Origin: DUML01 sp050949905
GTDB lineage: Bacteria; Bacillota; Desulfitobacteriia; Desulfitobacteriales; Syntrophobotulaceae
Assembly (NCBI GenBank): GCA_050949905.1
Contig: JBMNGP010000034.1
Location: 62,001 to 126,000 of the forward strand
DNA length: 64,000 nt
Reading direction: 5' to 3'
The notes under the pieces are model-generated. The model was not told where the DNA came from and searched no databases. It was given only the letters and a program-made list of their open reading frames with translations. The number at the start of each line of letters is the position of its first letter. Position 1 is the stretch's first letter. Positions 26,671-35,370 of this stretch are shown in pieces. Made by a program: the position numbers and the translations under genes.

Positions 26671-26871
26671 GTCCTAAAAAGATAGTATATTGGGAAGAGG
26701 GAAGGCTAAATCACAGGCAGTTCTCTTCCGGGAAAGTAATTAGGCAAAGAATAAGCGTAATTTAGGGATTCAGGTCGTGGCTCAGATAAGGGTATGGAAT
26801 AATTATCCTCCTGGTAATATACTATTCAAGAGGGGGTTTCAAGGATTAAAGCATGGGAAGGAGTGTAAACA
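26671..26871. other. Gene-free stretch before the macro-domain gene
   Basis: No gene is seen between the second hairpin and 26872. The last 60 bases contain GGAGTGT as the ribosome site and AT-rich sequence (TATACTATTC near 26817) that could be a -10; no convincing -35 was found. Confidence 0.35.
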
Positions 26872-27915
26872 ATGCCCCTTAAGATTGTGCGCAATGACAT
26901 AACCAAAATGCAGGTCGACGCCATTGTCAACGCCGCCAACAGCAGCCTGCGGCAAGGCGGCGGAGTCTGCGGGGCAATCTTTGCCGCCGCCGGGGCGGAC
27001 AAGTTACAGGCTGAGTGTGACCGGATCGGTTACTGTCCGGTTGGCGGGGCGGTTATAACCAGAGGCTATGCGCTGCCTGCCAACTACGTTATTCATGCTG
27101 TCGGCCCGGTCTGGCAAGGCGGTAGACATAATGAAGAAGCCCTGCTTTCAGCCTGTTATACAAATTCTTTGAGCCTTGCTCTAGAGCAGGGGCTTAACTC
27201 TATTGCCTTTCCCCTTATATCTTCCGGTATCTTCGGCTATCCGAAGGCGGAAGCTCTAAGGGTGGCCATCTCGGCTATTGGGAGTTTTTTGCTCAAGCAG
27301 GATATGATGGTTTATCTCGTGGTGTTTGACAAGGCGGCTTATAAATTGAGAGCTAATCTGTTCAACTCTATTGAAGCCTATCTAGAAGACAACTATGTTG
27401 CGAAGCAAACTGTTTGGCAGCACCGTGAGGTAGAACACTCCCAGCAAATCCGGGAAATGACCAAGGCTGAGGAGGACGGCCTTTTTACCTTTGAAGAAAT
27501 GGCGCCCTCTGCTAAAAACTGGATGGCTTCTATTTCTGGAGCACTGACAAACTTAGACGAGATTGTTAATCACGTCGGCGAGACTTTTAGCGAGATGCTT
27601 TTTCGGCTCATAGCCGAAAAAGGCCAAAGTGAGCCGGAGGTTTATAAACGGGCTAACCTTGACCGCAAGCTTTTTTCCAAGATACGCAGCAATGTAAATT
27701 ATAAGCCTAGCAAGAATACGGCCTTGGCGCTGGCGGTTGCTTTGGAGCTTAATCTTGACCAGACTGCTGATTTACTCCGCCGAGCAGGCTATGCTCTTTC
27801 CCCCTGCAGTCGTTTTGACTTGATTGTAGAGTATTTTATCCGCGAGGGAAATTACAATATTTTTGAGATTAATGAAGCACTCTTTGCTTTTGACGAGAGC
27901 CTTTTAGGGGTGTGA
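26872..27915 (+). CDS. Macro-domain protein with C-terminal HTH-like domain
   Basis: A 347-residue protein. Residues 1-170 form a macro domain, which binds ADP-ribose or removes it from proteins or nucleic acids: VDAIVNAANSSL, GGGVCGAIFAAAG and PLISSGIFGYP. The usual Asp of GGGVD is Cys here. After a linker, residues 250-347 (KRANLDRKLFSKIRSN, then YKPSKNTALALAVALELNLD) look like a repressor-type helix-turn-helix bundle seen in clostridial relatives. The start is ATG after AAGGAGTGTAAAC. A vWA protein follows 118 bp downstream. No catalytic claim can be made. Confidence 0.85.
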   Translation: MPLKIVRNDITKMQVDAIVNAANSSLRQGGGVCGAIFAAAGADKLQAECDRIGYCPVGGAVITRGYALPANYVIHAVGPVWQGGRHNEEALLSACYTNSLSLALEQGLNSIAFPLISSGIFGYPKAEALRVAISAIGSFLLKQDMMVYLVVFDKAAYKLRANLFNSIEAYLEDNYVAKQTVWQHREVEHSQQIREMTKAEEDGLFTFEEMAPSAKNWMASISGALTNLDEIVNHVGETFSEMLFRLIAEKGQSEPEVYKRANLDRKLFSKIRSNVNYKPSKNTALALAVALELNLDQTADLLRRAGYALSPCSRFDLIVEYFIREGNYNIFEINEALFAFDESLLGV

Positions 27916-28033
27916 GAAATACAAGCGTGAGGAATGCCTGCCTGATACCTTCAATTGTCGCCCGGCAAGCGACCTTTAAATACTGTTTTGCGGTTATCCT
28001 CTAGATATGAAATCAAGCAAGGAGGATAACATT

Positions 28034-28702
28034 ATGAAAGAAGGGCTTACAGAACTGGTCTTTATCCTTGACCGCAGCGGCTCTATGAGCGGGCTGGAGA
28101 GGGATACCATCGGCGGGTATAATTCGCTCTTGGAGAAGCAGAAAAAGGAAAACGGCGAATGCATCCTTACCACGGTTTTATTTGATGACCAATACGAGCT
28201 TCTGCACGACCGTATTGATCTTAGGGGTATCAAGCCTTTAACCGAGAAGGAGTATTTCGTGCGGGGCACCACGGCTCTTTTAGATGCGGTTGGACGCACT
28301 ATCGACAAGATCGAGAATGCTCAGAAACATACTGTCGAGGAAGAGCAGGCCGAAAAAGTAATGTTTGTGATCACTACGGACGGTATGGAAAATTCCAGCC
28401 GGGAGTATGACTACGCTAAAGTACGTCAAATGATTGAGAAACAGAAAGAGCAAGCTGGCTGGGAGTTCATCTTCCTGGGCGCCAATATTGACGCTGTGGC
28501 CACCGCCGCTCGTTTCGGCATAGCCCCGGACCGGGCGGCTAATTACCACGCTGATTCCGTGGGCACCCTACTTAATTATAAGGTTGTCAGCGAGGCGATA
28601 AGCTCTTTCCGGACAAGTGCTGCTCCTCTAAGTGCTGACTGGAAGAAGAGCATTGAGGAGGATTTTAAAAAACGGGGAGGAAAGAAGAGGGATTCTCAGT
28701 GA
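28034..28702 (+). CDS. von Willebrand factor A domain protein
   Basis: A 222-residue single, cytosolic vWA domain. All MIDAS metal-site elements are visible: DRSGSMSG near the N terminus, the Thr in VRGTTALLDAVG, and TTDGMEN. ATG 28034 follows AAGGAGGATAACATT; the in-frame ATG at 28007 has no ribosome site. It has no signal peptide or membrane segment. The immediate macro-domain neighbour suggests a protein-protein scaffold working with ADP-ribose chemistry; this is inference. Confidence 0.88.
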   Translation: MKEGLTELVFILDRSGSMSGLERDTIGGYNSLLEKQKKENGECILTTVLFDDQYELLHDRIDLRGIKPLTEKEYFVRGTTALLDAVGRTIDKIENAQKHTVEEEQAEKVMFVITTDGMENSSREYDYAKVRQMIEKQKEQAGWEFIFLGANIDAVATAARFGIAPDRAANYHADSVGTLLNYKVVSEAISSFRTSAAPLSADWKKSIEEDFKKRGGKKRDSQ

Positions 28703-28826
28703 GCATATTTTAGTGGCCGGAAATGTTCAGTTTAAAATATATGCGTGCAAAAATTGAATAATTTTGGTATTATATAGAGACAAGGAATAAAATGTCAACA
28801 AAACCCCCATCTTCAGGAGGGTTGTA

Positions 28827-31800
28827 ATGAACTATCAAACATTTCTTGGGATACTGCTTATAGCAAGTAGCACAATTGCCTTTATTTGTGGATTATTCGC
28901 TGTAAATGGAGTTTTTAAAGCTAGAATTAACAAACAATTAATGTTGATTTGTTCCGCCCTGCTGGTTTGGGCCTTGGGCCTGGCCATTACTCTAACCGCA
29001 GCCAATGAAGAAGTTTGTTTGATAGGACATGTGATTGCTCCCATCGGATGGGGACCGATGTCCGGCTTATTGCTGCATTTTACATTATTATTAATCGGAA
29101 AAGATAAACTCTTAAAAAAGTGGTGGGTCTATACCATATTATATTTGCCGGGACTCTTGATGATTTATGCCTTTACAATTCTCCCGGCAATAGGCCAAAA
29201 TACAGACAATTTTATTAATACCATCTATGGATGGGCACCTGTAGTCCGGCATGACGGCTGGGATTACTTTTTTTATGCCTATTATTTAGGATTTAGTGCC
29301 GTTAATATTATCCTTTTGCTCCTAACCAGGAGAAACACGCAGGATAATAATGTACGTGCCCAAGTAACTGTGTTGGCAATCGCTTATAGCATAGCCTATA
29401 CGCTTGGGACGATATCGGATGTTTTGCTGGAGCAGATGAATATTATTATTCCTCAGCTGGCACCTATCTTCTCTTTAATTGCTATCGGCGCAATCGTCTA
29501 TTCAGTTTATAGATATAGACCGCTCCATCCAGAAAATATTAACCAGAGCGAAATAATTCTTACCGATGATGTGCGTAAAAATACTCACGTCCTGATAGGG
29601 TTCATTTTTATTACAGCCAGTATCATCAACATAATTGATCAAAGCTTGTTGTATAACGAAAACAATTTGCTTTCTGTAAATATTTTTAGTTTATTTTTGA
29701 TTCTAATTGCTGTTTTTATCTTTCTAATTGACAGGCTTAAGCTTAATAATGATTATAAAGATTTGTTGGTTGCGATCACCTACTCAATTGTTATCCCTAT
29801 TGTAGTCTTAAGGTTTGTTCGGTACGGAAGTATCACAGTATGGGCTTTTATGCTTCTGCTTATGTTCGTTTGTCTGCTTTATAACAAAAGAATTATGTTA
29901 ATCTCAGTAATCATTTCCTCAATGATGACCCAGATCATAGTTTGGGCGATGACTCCTTCGGCGTTAGTGCAAGTGAATAAAACAGATTATATCTTAAGAC
30001 TCAGTTTTATCGTTATTACGGCTTTACTGGCTATTCATGTCAATAATATTTATATCGCCAGGCTAAAGCATAATTCCTTATATATTCAAAAACGCAAACT
30101 ATTGGCGGAAATATCTCAAGAACTTATTACCGCCGAAGAGCAGAATATGGATGAGAAGATATATCATCTGCTTAAAAAATCTGGGAAATTTATTGGGTGC
30201 GATCGGGCCTATATTGTTTTACTGGATAACGGTTCAAATACAATCACCTATTCCTGTGAATGGCTGGCAGAAGGAAATCACTCTATCTTAAAGGTTTTAG
30301 CAACATTAGATTCAGATATTCTTCAAATGGCGGTTCAAAAACTTGAAACCGAAAAGATTATTAAGCTTCCTGATGCAATGTTGTTATCCCCGGAAGCAGG
30401 TGAATACAAAAAGCTGTTGGCTGAGCAAAACATTCGGGCATTAATTAATCTGCCGATTAAAGAAAATGATAAGGTTTTTGGATTTTTGGGGTTTGATTCT
30501 GCAAAACCTTTAAGAGAATGGGATTTGTATTCTGATGACTACCTTGAGATAATTGCCAGTCTAGTCTCAGATATAATTATCAGGATTGGCAAAGAGAAAA
30601 AAATAAAATTTCTGGCCTATCATGACCAGCTTACACAGCTCCCGAACCGTGATTTATTTAAGGATCGGCTGCAACAGGCAATAAACCAGGCGAAAAGAAC
30701 GGGAAAAATGGTGGCTGTTGTTTTTATTGATCTGGATTCTTTTAAATCGGTTAATGATACCATGGGCCATGATCTTGGAGATGAGCTTCTTACTGAAGTT
30801 GCCCGGATACTTTCCGGTTGTCTTCGTAATTATGATACCGTTTCCCGGTTCGGCGGTGATGAATTTGTCCTTATGATTAATCAGCTTTCTGCCACAAAAG
30901 ATGTTATTAACGTAATGGATAAGCTTATGGAGGAAATTCATAAGTCTTTCAATTTAAAAGGTCAAGAATTCTTTATAACAGCCAGTGCAGGCGTTGCTTT
31001 GTTTCCACAGGATGGAACGAATGCAGACACCCTTATTAAAAATGCTGATACCGCGATGTACAAAGCAAAGGAAATGGGAAAAGATCGCTACCTAATGTGC
31101 TCTAAAGATATGAAAGATCAGGTTTTGGAAAGAATGAAACTGACGAATTATCTTTACAGGGCTCTGCAAAGGAACCAATTCATATTATATTACCAACCCC
31201 AGGTAAACGTTGAAACCAATTCCATAGTCGGATTAGAAGCACTCCTCAGATGGTCAATTCCAGGCAAAGGGATGATAAATCCGGCTACTTTTATTCCCTT
31301 AGCAGAGCAAACGGGACTGATTAATCCAATCGGTGAGTGGGTATTAGAGACGGCATGCAGACAAGGGAGGATCTGGAAAGACAAGGGAATAGTGGGACTG
31401 CGAATCGCTGTTAATGTTTCAATCAATCAATTATACAACCCAGAGTTCGTGCAGCAGGTTGACAGTGTTTTGCAAAGAACCGGCTTACCTCCTAGCGATT
31501 TAGAATTAGAGATTACAGAAAGCGCAGCGAGCAGCAGAGTTGAAACTATTGCCGATGTTTTATCCAAGCTGAAAAAAATTGGGGTCTCTATAGCAATCGA
31601 TGATTTTGGAACAGAGTACTCATCATTAAGCAGGTTAAAGGTTTTGCCGATCGATCGCCTTAAAATGGATATGCAATTTGTTCATGGAATAGAAAGAAGC
31701 GAAAAGGATCAGGCAATTGCAATGGTTATAATCACCCTTGCCAAAAAAATGGCCCTGAAGGTTGTGGCCGAGGGTGTTGAAACAAAGGATCAACTAGCTT

Positions 31801-31892
31801 TTTTAAGCAAACGGATGTGCGATGAGATACAAGGATATTATTTCTACAAGCCGATGCCGGCAGAGGAAATAGAAAACCTTTTTTTTCGATGA
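28827..31892 (+). CDS. Membrane GAF-GGDEF-EAL cyclic-di-GMP protein
   Basis: 1021 residues. About 1-230 resemble the seven-helix N-terminal region of some histidine kinases. About 250-410 hold further membrane helices, 425-590 a GAF domain, 600-760 GGDEF and 780-1021 EAL. The cyclase motif RFGGDEF is intact with the inhibitory RNYD I-site five residues before it. The phosphodiesterase ligands are present: EAL, the Asn in VNVS, ITES, IDDFGT, LKMD, AEGVET and IQGYYF. It can in principle make and degrade c-di-GMP. The ATG follows AGGAGGGTTGTA. No response-regulator partner is adjacent. Confidence 0.92.
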   Translation: MNYQTFLGILLIASSTIAFICGLFAVNGVFKARINKQLMLICSALLVWALGLAITLTAANEEVCLIGHVIAPIGWGPMSGLLLHFTLLLIGKDKLLKKWWVYTILYLPGLLMIYAFTILPAIGQNTDNFINTIYGWAPVVRHDGWDYFFYAYYLGFSAVNIILLLLTRRNTQDNNVRAQVTVLAIAYSIAYTLGTISDVLLEQMNIIIPQLAPIFSLIAIGAIVYSVYRYRPLHPENINQSEIILTDDVRKNTHVLIGFIFITASIINIIDQSLLYNENNLLSVNIFSLFLILIAVFIFLIDRLKLNNDYKDLLVAITYSIVIPIVVLRFVRYGSITVWAFMLLLMFVCLLYNKRIMLISVIISSMMTQIIVWAMTPSALVQVNKTDYILRLSFIVITALLAIHVNNIYIARLKHNSLYIQKRKLLAEISQELITAEEQNMDEKIYHLLKKSGKFIGCDRAYIVLLDNGSNTITYSCEWLAEGNHSILKVLATLDSDILQMAVQKLETEKIIKLPDAMLLSPEAGEYKKLLAEQNIRALINLPIKENDKVFGFLGFDSAKPLREWDLYSDDYLEIIASLVSDIIIRIGKEKKIKFLAYHDQLTQLPNRDLFKDRLQQAINQAKRTGKMVAVVFIDLDSFKSVNDTMGHDLGDELLTEVARILSGCLRNYDTVSRFGGDEFVLMINQLSATKDVINVMDKLMEEIHKSFNLKGQEFFITASAGVALFPQDGTNADTLIKNADTAMYKAKEMGKDRYLMCSKDMKDQVLERMKLTNYLYRALQRNQFILYYQPQVNVETNSIVGLEALLRWSIPGKGMINPATFIPLAEQTGLINPIGEWVLETACRQGRIWKDKGIVGLRIAVNVSINQLYNPEFVQQVDSVLQRTGLPPSDLELEITESAASSRVETIADVLSKLKKIGVSIAIDDFGTEYSSLSRLKVLPIDRLKMDMQFVHGIERSEKDQAIAMVIITLAKKMALKVVAEGVETKDQLAFLSKRMCDEIQGYYFYKPMPAEEIENLFFR

Positions 31893-31921
31893 GGCATGTC
31901 CCGCATTCGGCAGTAAAGCCA

Positions 31922-31950
31922 TTGCAATAAATTGGTCCGTATAGTAATAT
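31922..31950 (+). promoter_or_regulatory. Promoter of the hflX leader
   Basis: TTGCAA (31922-31927), 17-bp spacer, TAATAT (31945-31950). It begins just after the GGDEF-EAL gene and about 20 bases before the large hairpin. Confidence 0.5.
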
Positions 31951-31971
31951 TAAATGCGGATTTAGATGATT

Positions 31972-32107
31972 GGAGGGTTGCTTAAGAATGGGCGCTATTA
32001 ATTACAGACTCCGGATGCTTACTTTCTGCTGCTAATTGAATAGTGCTGAAAGGCTCTGCCTGAATGCGGAGTAAACGGAATTGGTCTGCCCATTTTTAAG
32101 AAACTTC
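31972..32107 (+). ncRNA. Structured RNA candidate upstream of hflX (rod with central bubble)
   Basis: CTTAAGAATGGGC (31981-31993) pairs with GCCCATTTTTAAG (32088-32100), with a few more pairs outside. A 14/15-nt open bubble follows, then ACTCCG (32008-32013) with CGGAGT (32067-32072), and an apical hairpin built on CTTTC/GAAAG. A long closing stem, a large bubble and an apical stem recall 6S RNA in layout, though at about 135 nt it is short for that class. It could instead be an hflX leader element. Confidence 0.45.
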
Positions 32108-32187
32108 ATTAACGCTGGAAAATTGCTTAAGATTTAATTACTGTTATTAATCTATCTCAGGATGTTGCTAAATATTGGGAGGATGTT

Positions 32188-32227
32188 AATGAGGACGGGG
32201 ACAAATCCGGCCTCATTTTATTTTTTA
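32188..32227 (+). terminator. Terminator/attenuator in the hflX leader
   Basis: AATGAGG ... CCTCATT with inner CGG/CCG, followed by TTATTTTTT. A GGGAGG ribosome site (32177-32182) and ATG (32189-32191) sit at its 5' foot, and that frame is open into hflX, so translation there would open the hairpin. Confidence 0.65.
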
Positions 32228-32326
32228 ATTGTTTTGTTATTTACTAAAGCACACACAGCAAGCCCTGTGCTTTTTAAGCAGCAGGTTAGGACAATTCTTG
32301 ACGGCAAAAGGATGGAGGGACAGAAT

Positions 32327-33694
32327 ATGACACTAAAGCCAAAAGCAGTATTAGCAGGGGCTAATCTTTATAACCAACAACATGATTTTCTTGATTCTAT
32401 GGAAGAACTACAGCGGTTGGCCGAAGCCTGCGACCTTGAGGTGGCAGGCCGGGTTACCCAAAGAATGGACAAAGTGAATTCGGCCCATTATTTAGGCAGG
32501 GGCAAGCTGGTCGAACTAGAACTCCTGCTGGAAGAAACGGGTGCGGAAGTTGCGGTTTTTAACGATGAGTTATCTTTTTCCCAGATCCGTAATCTGGAGG
32601 AAGCTTTAGGGTGCAGGATAATAGACCGGACAGTATTAATTTTAGATATTTTTGCTCAGCGGGCCAGGACCAGAGAAGCCAAGCTTCAGGTCGAAATAGC
32701 ACGCTTGCAGTATCTTCTGCCGCGCTTAAGCGGCCAGGGAGAAGCCTTAAGCCGTCAGGGCGGGGGCGCCGGCTTCCGCAACAGAGGCGCGGGGGAAACT
32801 AAGCTGGAGTTGGATCGCCGCAAGATTGAAGAGCGCATCAGGAAGCTTAATAGGGAATTGGAAACACTTGTTGCCGATCGCCAAAACCAGCGAAAAAAAA
32901 GGAAGAAAACGGAGCTCCCGGTGATTGCTTTAGTAGGTTATACCAATGCCGGCAAATCGACGATAATGAATGCCATGCTGGAGATGTTTCAGTCCGAGGC
33001 CGGCAAGCAGGTTTTAGAAAAGGATATGCTCTTCGCCACTTTGGAGACTTCGGTACGCAGGATTAAACTGCCGGATAATAAATCCTTCCTGTTAACGGAT
33101 ACGGTAGGGTTTATCAATAAATTGCCCCACCAGCTGGTCAAAGCTTTTCGTTCTACCCTGGAAGAAGTGACCGAAGCGGATCTTTTGATTCATGTCGTGG
33201 ATTACTCCAATCCCAATTACGAGCAGCAGATCGAAATTACGCAGGAAACCCTGAAGGAACTGGGGGCAAACAATATTCCCGTTATTTATGCTTATAATAA
33301 AATTGATTTAGTGGAAGGCGGGCTCTCTAAAGCAAACCAGAATAAGGGTGAGGGCGTTTTCCTTTCTGCCAGGCAGAGAGAAGGAATGGCCAAGCTGGTG
33401 GAAGCCATTAAGGAAAGGGCTTTAACCCGGTATGTTCCCTGTACTATGCTGATTCCCTATGGTAAGGGTGAGATAGTAGCATATTTTAATAATAATGCGC
33501 AAATTTACAGCACTGAATATAACAGTGAGGGCATACTTTTAGCCTTGGAATGCCGGGAAGCGGATTACCGGCGCTATAAGCAATATGTCGCCTTAGGGGA
33601 GTTTTATTATCGGCAGGGCAAAATCTCCTGTGGGGATAACCAGTCCGGTAAGGAGCCGGCACCCCAGGGGGAAGAAAGAAATTTATTTTTATAA
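32327..33694 (+). CDS. hflX: Ribosome-associated GTPase HflX
   Basis: A 455-residue GTPase that splits or rescues stalled 70S ribosomes. The HflX domain includes YLGRGKLVEL and VFNDELSFSQIRNLE, then the glycine-rich GGGAGFRNRGAGETKLE. The G domain has GYTNAGKST (G1), DTVGFI (G3) and YNKID (G4). ATG 32327 follows GGAGGGACAGAAT. The frame is open upstream to ATG 32189, giving a 46-residue extension of odd composition that is probably not part of the mature protein. An MFS exporter follows 17 bp downstream. Confidence 0.93.
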   Translation: MTLKPKAVLAGANLYNQQHDFLDSMEELQRLAEACDLEVAGRVTQRMDKVNSAHYLGRGKLVELELLLEETGAEVAVFNDELSFSQIRNLEEALGCRIIDRTVLILDIFAQRARTREAKLQVEIARLQYLLPRLSGQGEALSRQGGGAGFRNRGAGETKLELDRRKIEERIRKLNRELETLVADRQNQRKKRKKTELPVIALVGYTNAGKSTIMNAMLEMFQSEAGKQVLEKDMLFATLETSVRRIKLPDNKSFLLTDTVGFINKLPHQLVKAFRSTLEEVTEADLLIHVVDYSNPNYEQQIEITQETLKELGANNIPVIYAYNKIDLVEGGLSKANQNKGEGVFLSARQREGMAKLVEAIKERALTRYVPCTMLIPYGKGEIVAYFNNNAQIYSTEYNSEGILLALECREADYRRYKQYVALGEFYYRQGKISCGDNQSGKEPAPQGEERNLFL

Positions 33695-33711
33695 AGAAGA
33701 AAGGAATTTTT

Positions 33712-34929
33712 ATGACAACGCATTTACCGCAGGATAATGGATCCTCCTGGAAGAGGAAAATAACCTTATTTTTAATCAGTCAGAGTATATCCCTATTCGG
33801 TTCCTCGGTGGTAAGCTTCGCCGTTATTTGGTATATTACCCTGCAAACCTCCTCTGGTAAATGGGTAATGCTCTTTACCATTTGTTCTTTATTGCCTCAG
33901 GTTCTGATTTCCCTGTGGGCAGGAGTCTGGGCGGATCGCCATAACCGCAAACATCTGATTATGTTGGCGGACGGCTTCATTGCCTTGGCTACGTTTAGCC
34001 TGGTCCTAGCGATGTGGGCAGGGTATGAAAGCTTAGAACTGCTTCTTCTTATTGCCCTGGCCCGTTCCTTGGGAGCAGGCATCCAGACTCCGGCAGTCAG
34101 CGCTTTATTTCCTCAGATTGTACCCAAAGACAAGCTAACTAAGGTACAAGGTATTAATCAAACTTTGAATTCGGTTTTGTTGCTCTTATCGCCGGCAGTC
34201 GGAGGGTTGGTACTGGGATTTAGAGGGATCGCCTGGGCTTTTATGCTGGATGTTATCACGGCCTTGCTAGCTATAGTCGTTCTTAGCTTGCTCCAAGTGG
34301 AGAAAGTGGCCAGACCTGAGGGAAAAACCGCAGTCTTGGCCGAACTGCGCCAAGGGATTGCCTATGCCTTTAATCATAAGCTTTTAAGGCTCGTTCTCCT
34401 TTGTTTTGGCATATCATTTATTCTTATTACCCCGGCGGCTGTTTTGACTCCGCTCTTAGTGGAACGCAGCTTCGGCAGTGATGTTTGGCGGCTGACCGCC
34501 AATGAGATGGTCTGGACGATTGGTTCCTTGCTCGGCGGAGTCTTTGTTTCCCTGAAAGGGGATTTTAAGGATAAAATCCGGACAGTGGCTCTTTGCCTGG
34601 TTGCCTTTGGGATTACCTTCGGCCTCCTGGGGGTTGCCCGGAACTTCATCGTTTATCTCTTGATTATGGGTATTGCCGGTTTCTTTATGCCCCTTATTGC
34701 TACGGCGCAAACAGTTTTACTGCAAGAGAATGTGGAAGCAGCCATGATGGGGAGGGTGTTTTCTTTAGTTCAGATTGTGGCCGGCAGTGCCATGCCTATC
34801 GCTATCCTCTTTTTTGGTCCCCTGGCCGATATTATCCCGATCGGCGTAATTTTAGTCATTACCGGTTTCCTGCTGGCTCTGACCGGGTTTTGGTATCAAT
34901 TAAGCAGCAGAAGAGCTGGGCTGAATTAA
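33712..34929 (+). CDS. MFS exporter of the macrolide-efflux (MefA-like) type
   Basis: 405 residues, about twelve membrane helices. The motif-A loop WAGVWADRHNRK lies between helices 2 and 3. N-terminal LFLISQSISLFGSSVVSFAV and the helix 5-6 region VQGINQTLNSVLLLLSPAVGG resemble the Mef/MFS_3 group of proton-driven drug exporters. Pairing with hflX suggests a response to ribosome-targeting drugs; the substrate is unknown. Ribosome site AAGAAAGGAATTTTT. Confidence 0.85.
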   Translation: MTTHLPQDNGSSWKRKITLFLISQSISLFGSSVVSFAVIWYITLQTSSGKWVMLFTICSLLPQVLISLWAGVWADRHNRKHLIMLADGFIALATFSLVLAMWAGYESLELLLLIALARSLGAGIQTPAVSALFPQIVPKDKLTKVQGINQTLNSVLLLLSPAVGGLVLGFRGIAWAFMLDVITALLAIVVLSLLQVEKVARPEGKTAVLAELRQGIAYAFNHKLLRLVLLCFGISFILITPAAVLTPLLVERSFGSDVWRLTANEMVWTIGSLLGGVFVSLKGDFKDKIRTVALCLVAFGITFGLLGVARNFIVYLLIMGIAGFFMPLIATAQTVLLQENVEAAMMGRVFSLVQIVAGSAMPIAILFFGPLADIIPIGVILVITGFLLALTGFWYQLSSRRAGLN

Positions 34930-35028
34930 ACAGAAAATATTCGTAGCGAGCTGCGTAGGCAGGATATGTATGCCAAAATCTTAAATTTGGTAATAATAGG
35001 GGTAAGATGGCAGAGGGAGGTATCTGCT

Positions 35029-35109
35029 ATGGGAGATAAAAACCCTAAAAACATTGAGAAAAAGAAAAAGAAAAAGAAGGCTAAAAAAGCTGTCGAGCCA
35101 TTAGCTTAA
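35029..35109 (+). CDS. 26-residue lysine-rich small protein
   Basis: ATG 35029 with AGAGGGAGGTATCTGCT before it encodes MGDKNPKNIEKKKKKKKAKK followed by AVEPLA. It has the look of small lysine-rich proteins annotated as hypothetical in many bacteria. A strong terminator follows at once. The good ribosome site and terminator support a real gene; function unknown. Confidence 0.6.
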   Translation: MGDKNPKNIEKKKKKKKAKKAVEPLA

Positions 35110-35127
35110 CTTGTCCTTAGGGACCTT

Positions 35128-35171
35128 GGGGCTGCTAGGCAGATATAAATTCTGCGGCAGCCTCTCTTTTT
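35128..35171 (+). terminator. Strong terminator after the lysine-rich gene
   Basis: GGGGCTGC...GCAGA pairs with TCTGC...GGCAGCCTC around a TATAAAT loop, followed by TCTTTTTGCTTTTT. Confidence 0.75.
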
Positions 35172-35202
35172 GCTTTTTCCTGAAATATCCCCCCGGGTAG
35201 GA

Positions 35203-35231
35203 TTGTGAGGGATAGCGGCTCTCGCTATAAT
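35203..35231 (+). promoter_or_regulatory. Promoter of the cbi/nik transport operon
   Basis: TTGTGA (35203-35208), 17-bp spacer, TATAAT (35226-35231). It leaves a leader of about 130 nt before cbiM, with a small AATCC/GGATT hairpin; I could not match it to a known riboswitch. Confidence 0.6.
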
Positions 35232-35370
35232 AAGTAGCGAAACCTCTTTAGAGTGCTAAACTAATAAACAATAATCCTTCAGGATTAGTAAACGCAAAAA
35301 CAAGGAAGCCAAACGTCGTAAGCCCTACTGGAAGCTGGACATAAAAACGGTAAGAGGAGGATGATTGCAC

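Noticed and set aside
32162..32326. N-terminal extension of HflX
   Set aside because: It contains a terminator, has atypical composition and the family start with a ribosome site lies at 32327; retained as a leader-translation hypothesis only.
35237..35370. Cobalamin or NiCo riboswitch before cbiM
   Set aside because: I could not find the B12-box-like conserved sequence or a clear four-way NiCo core; a covariance search would be needed.
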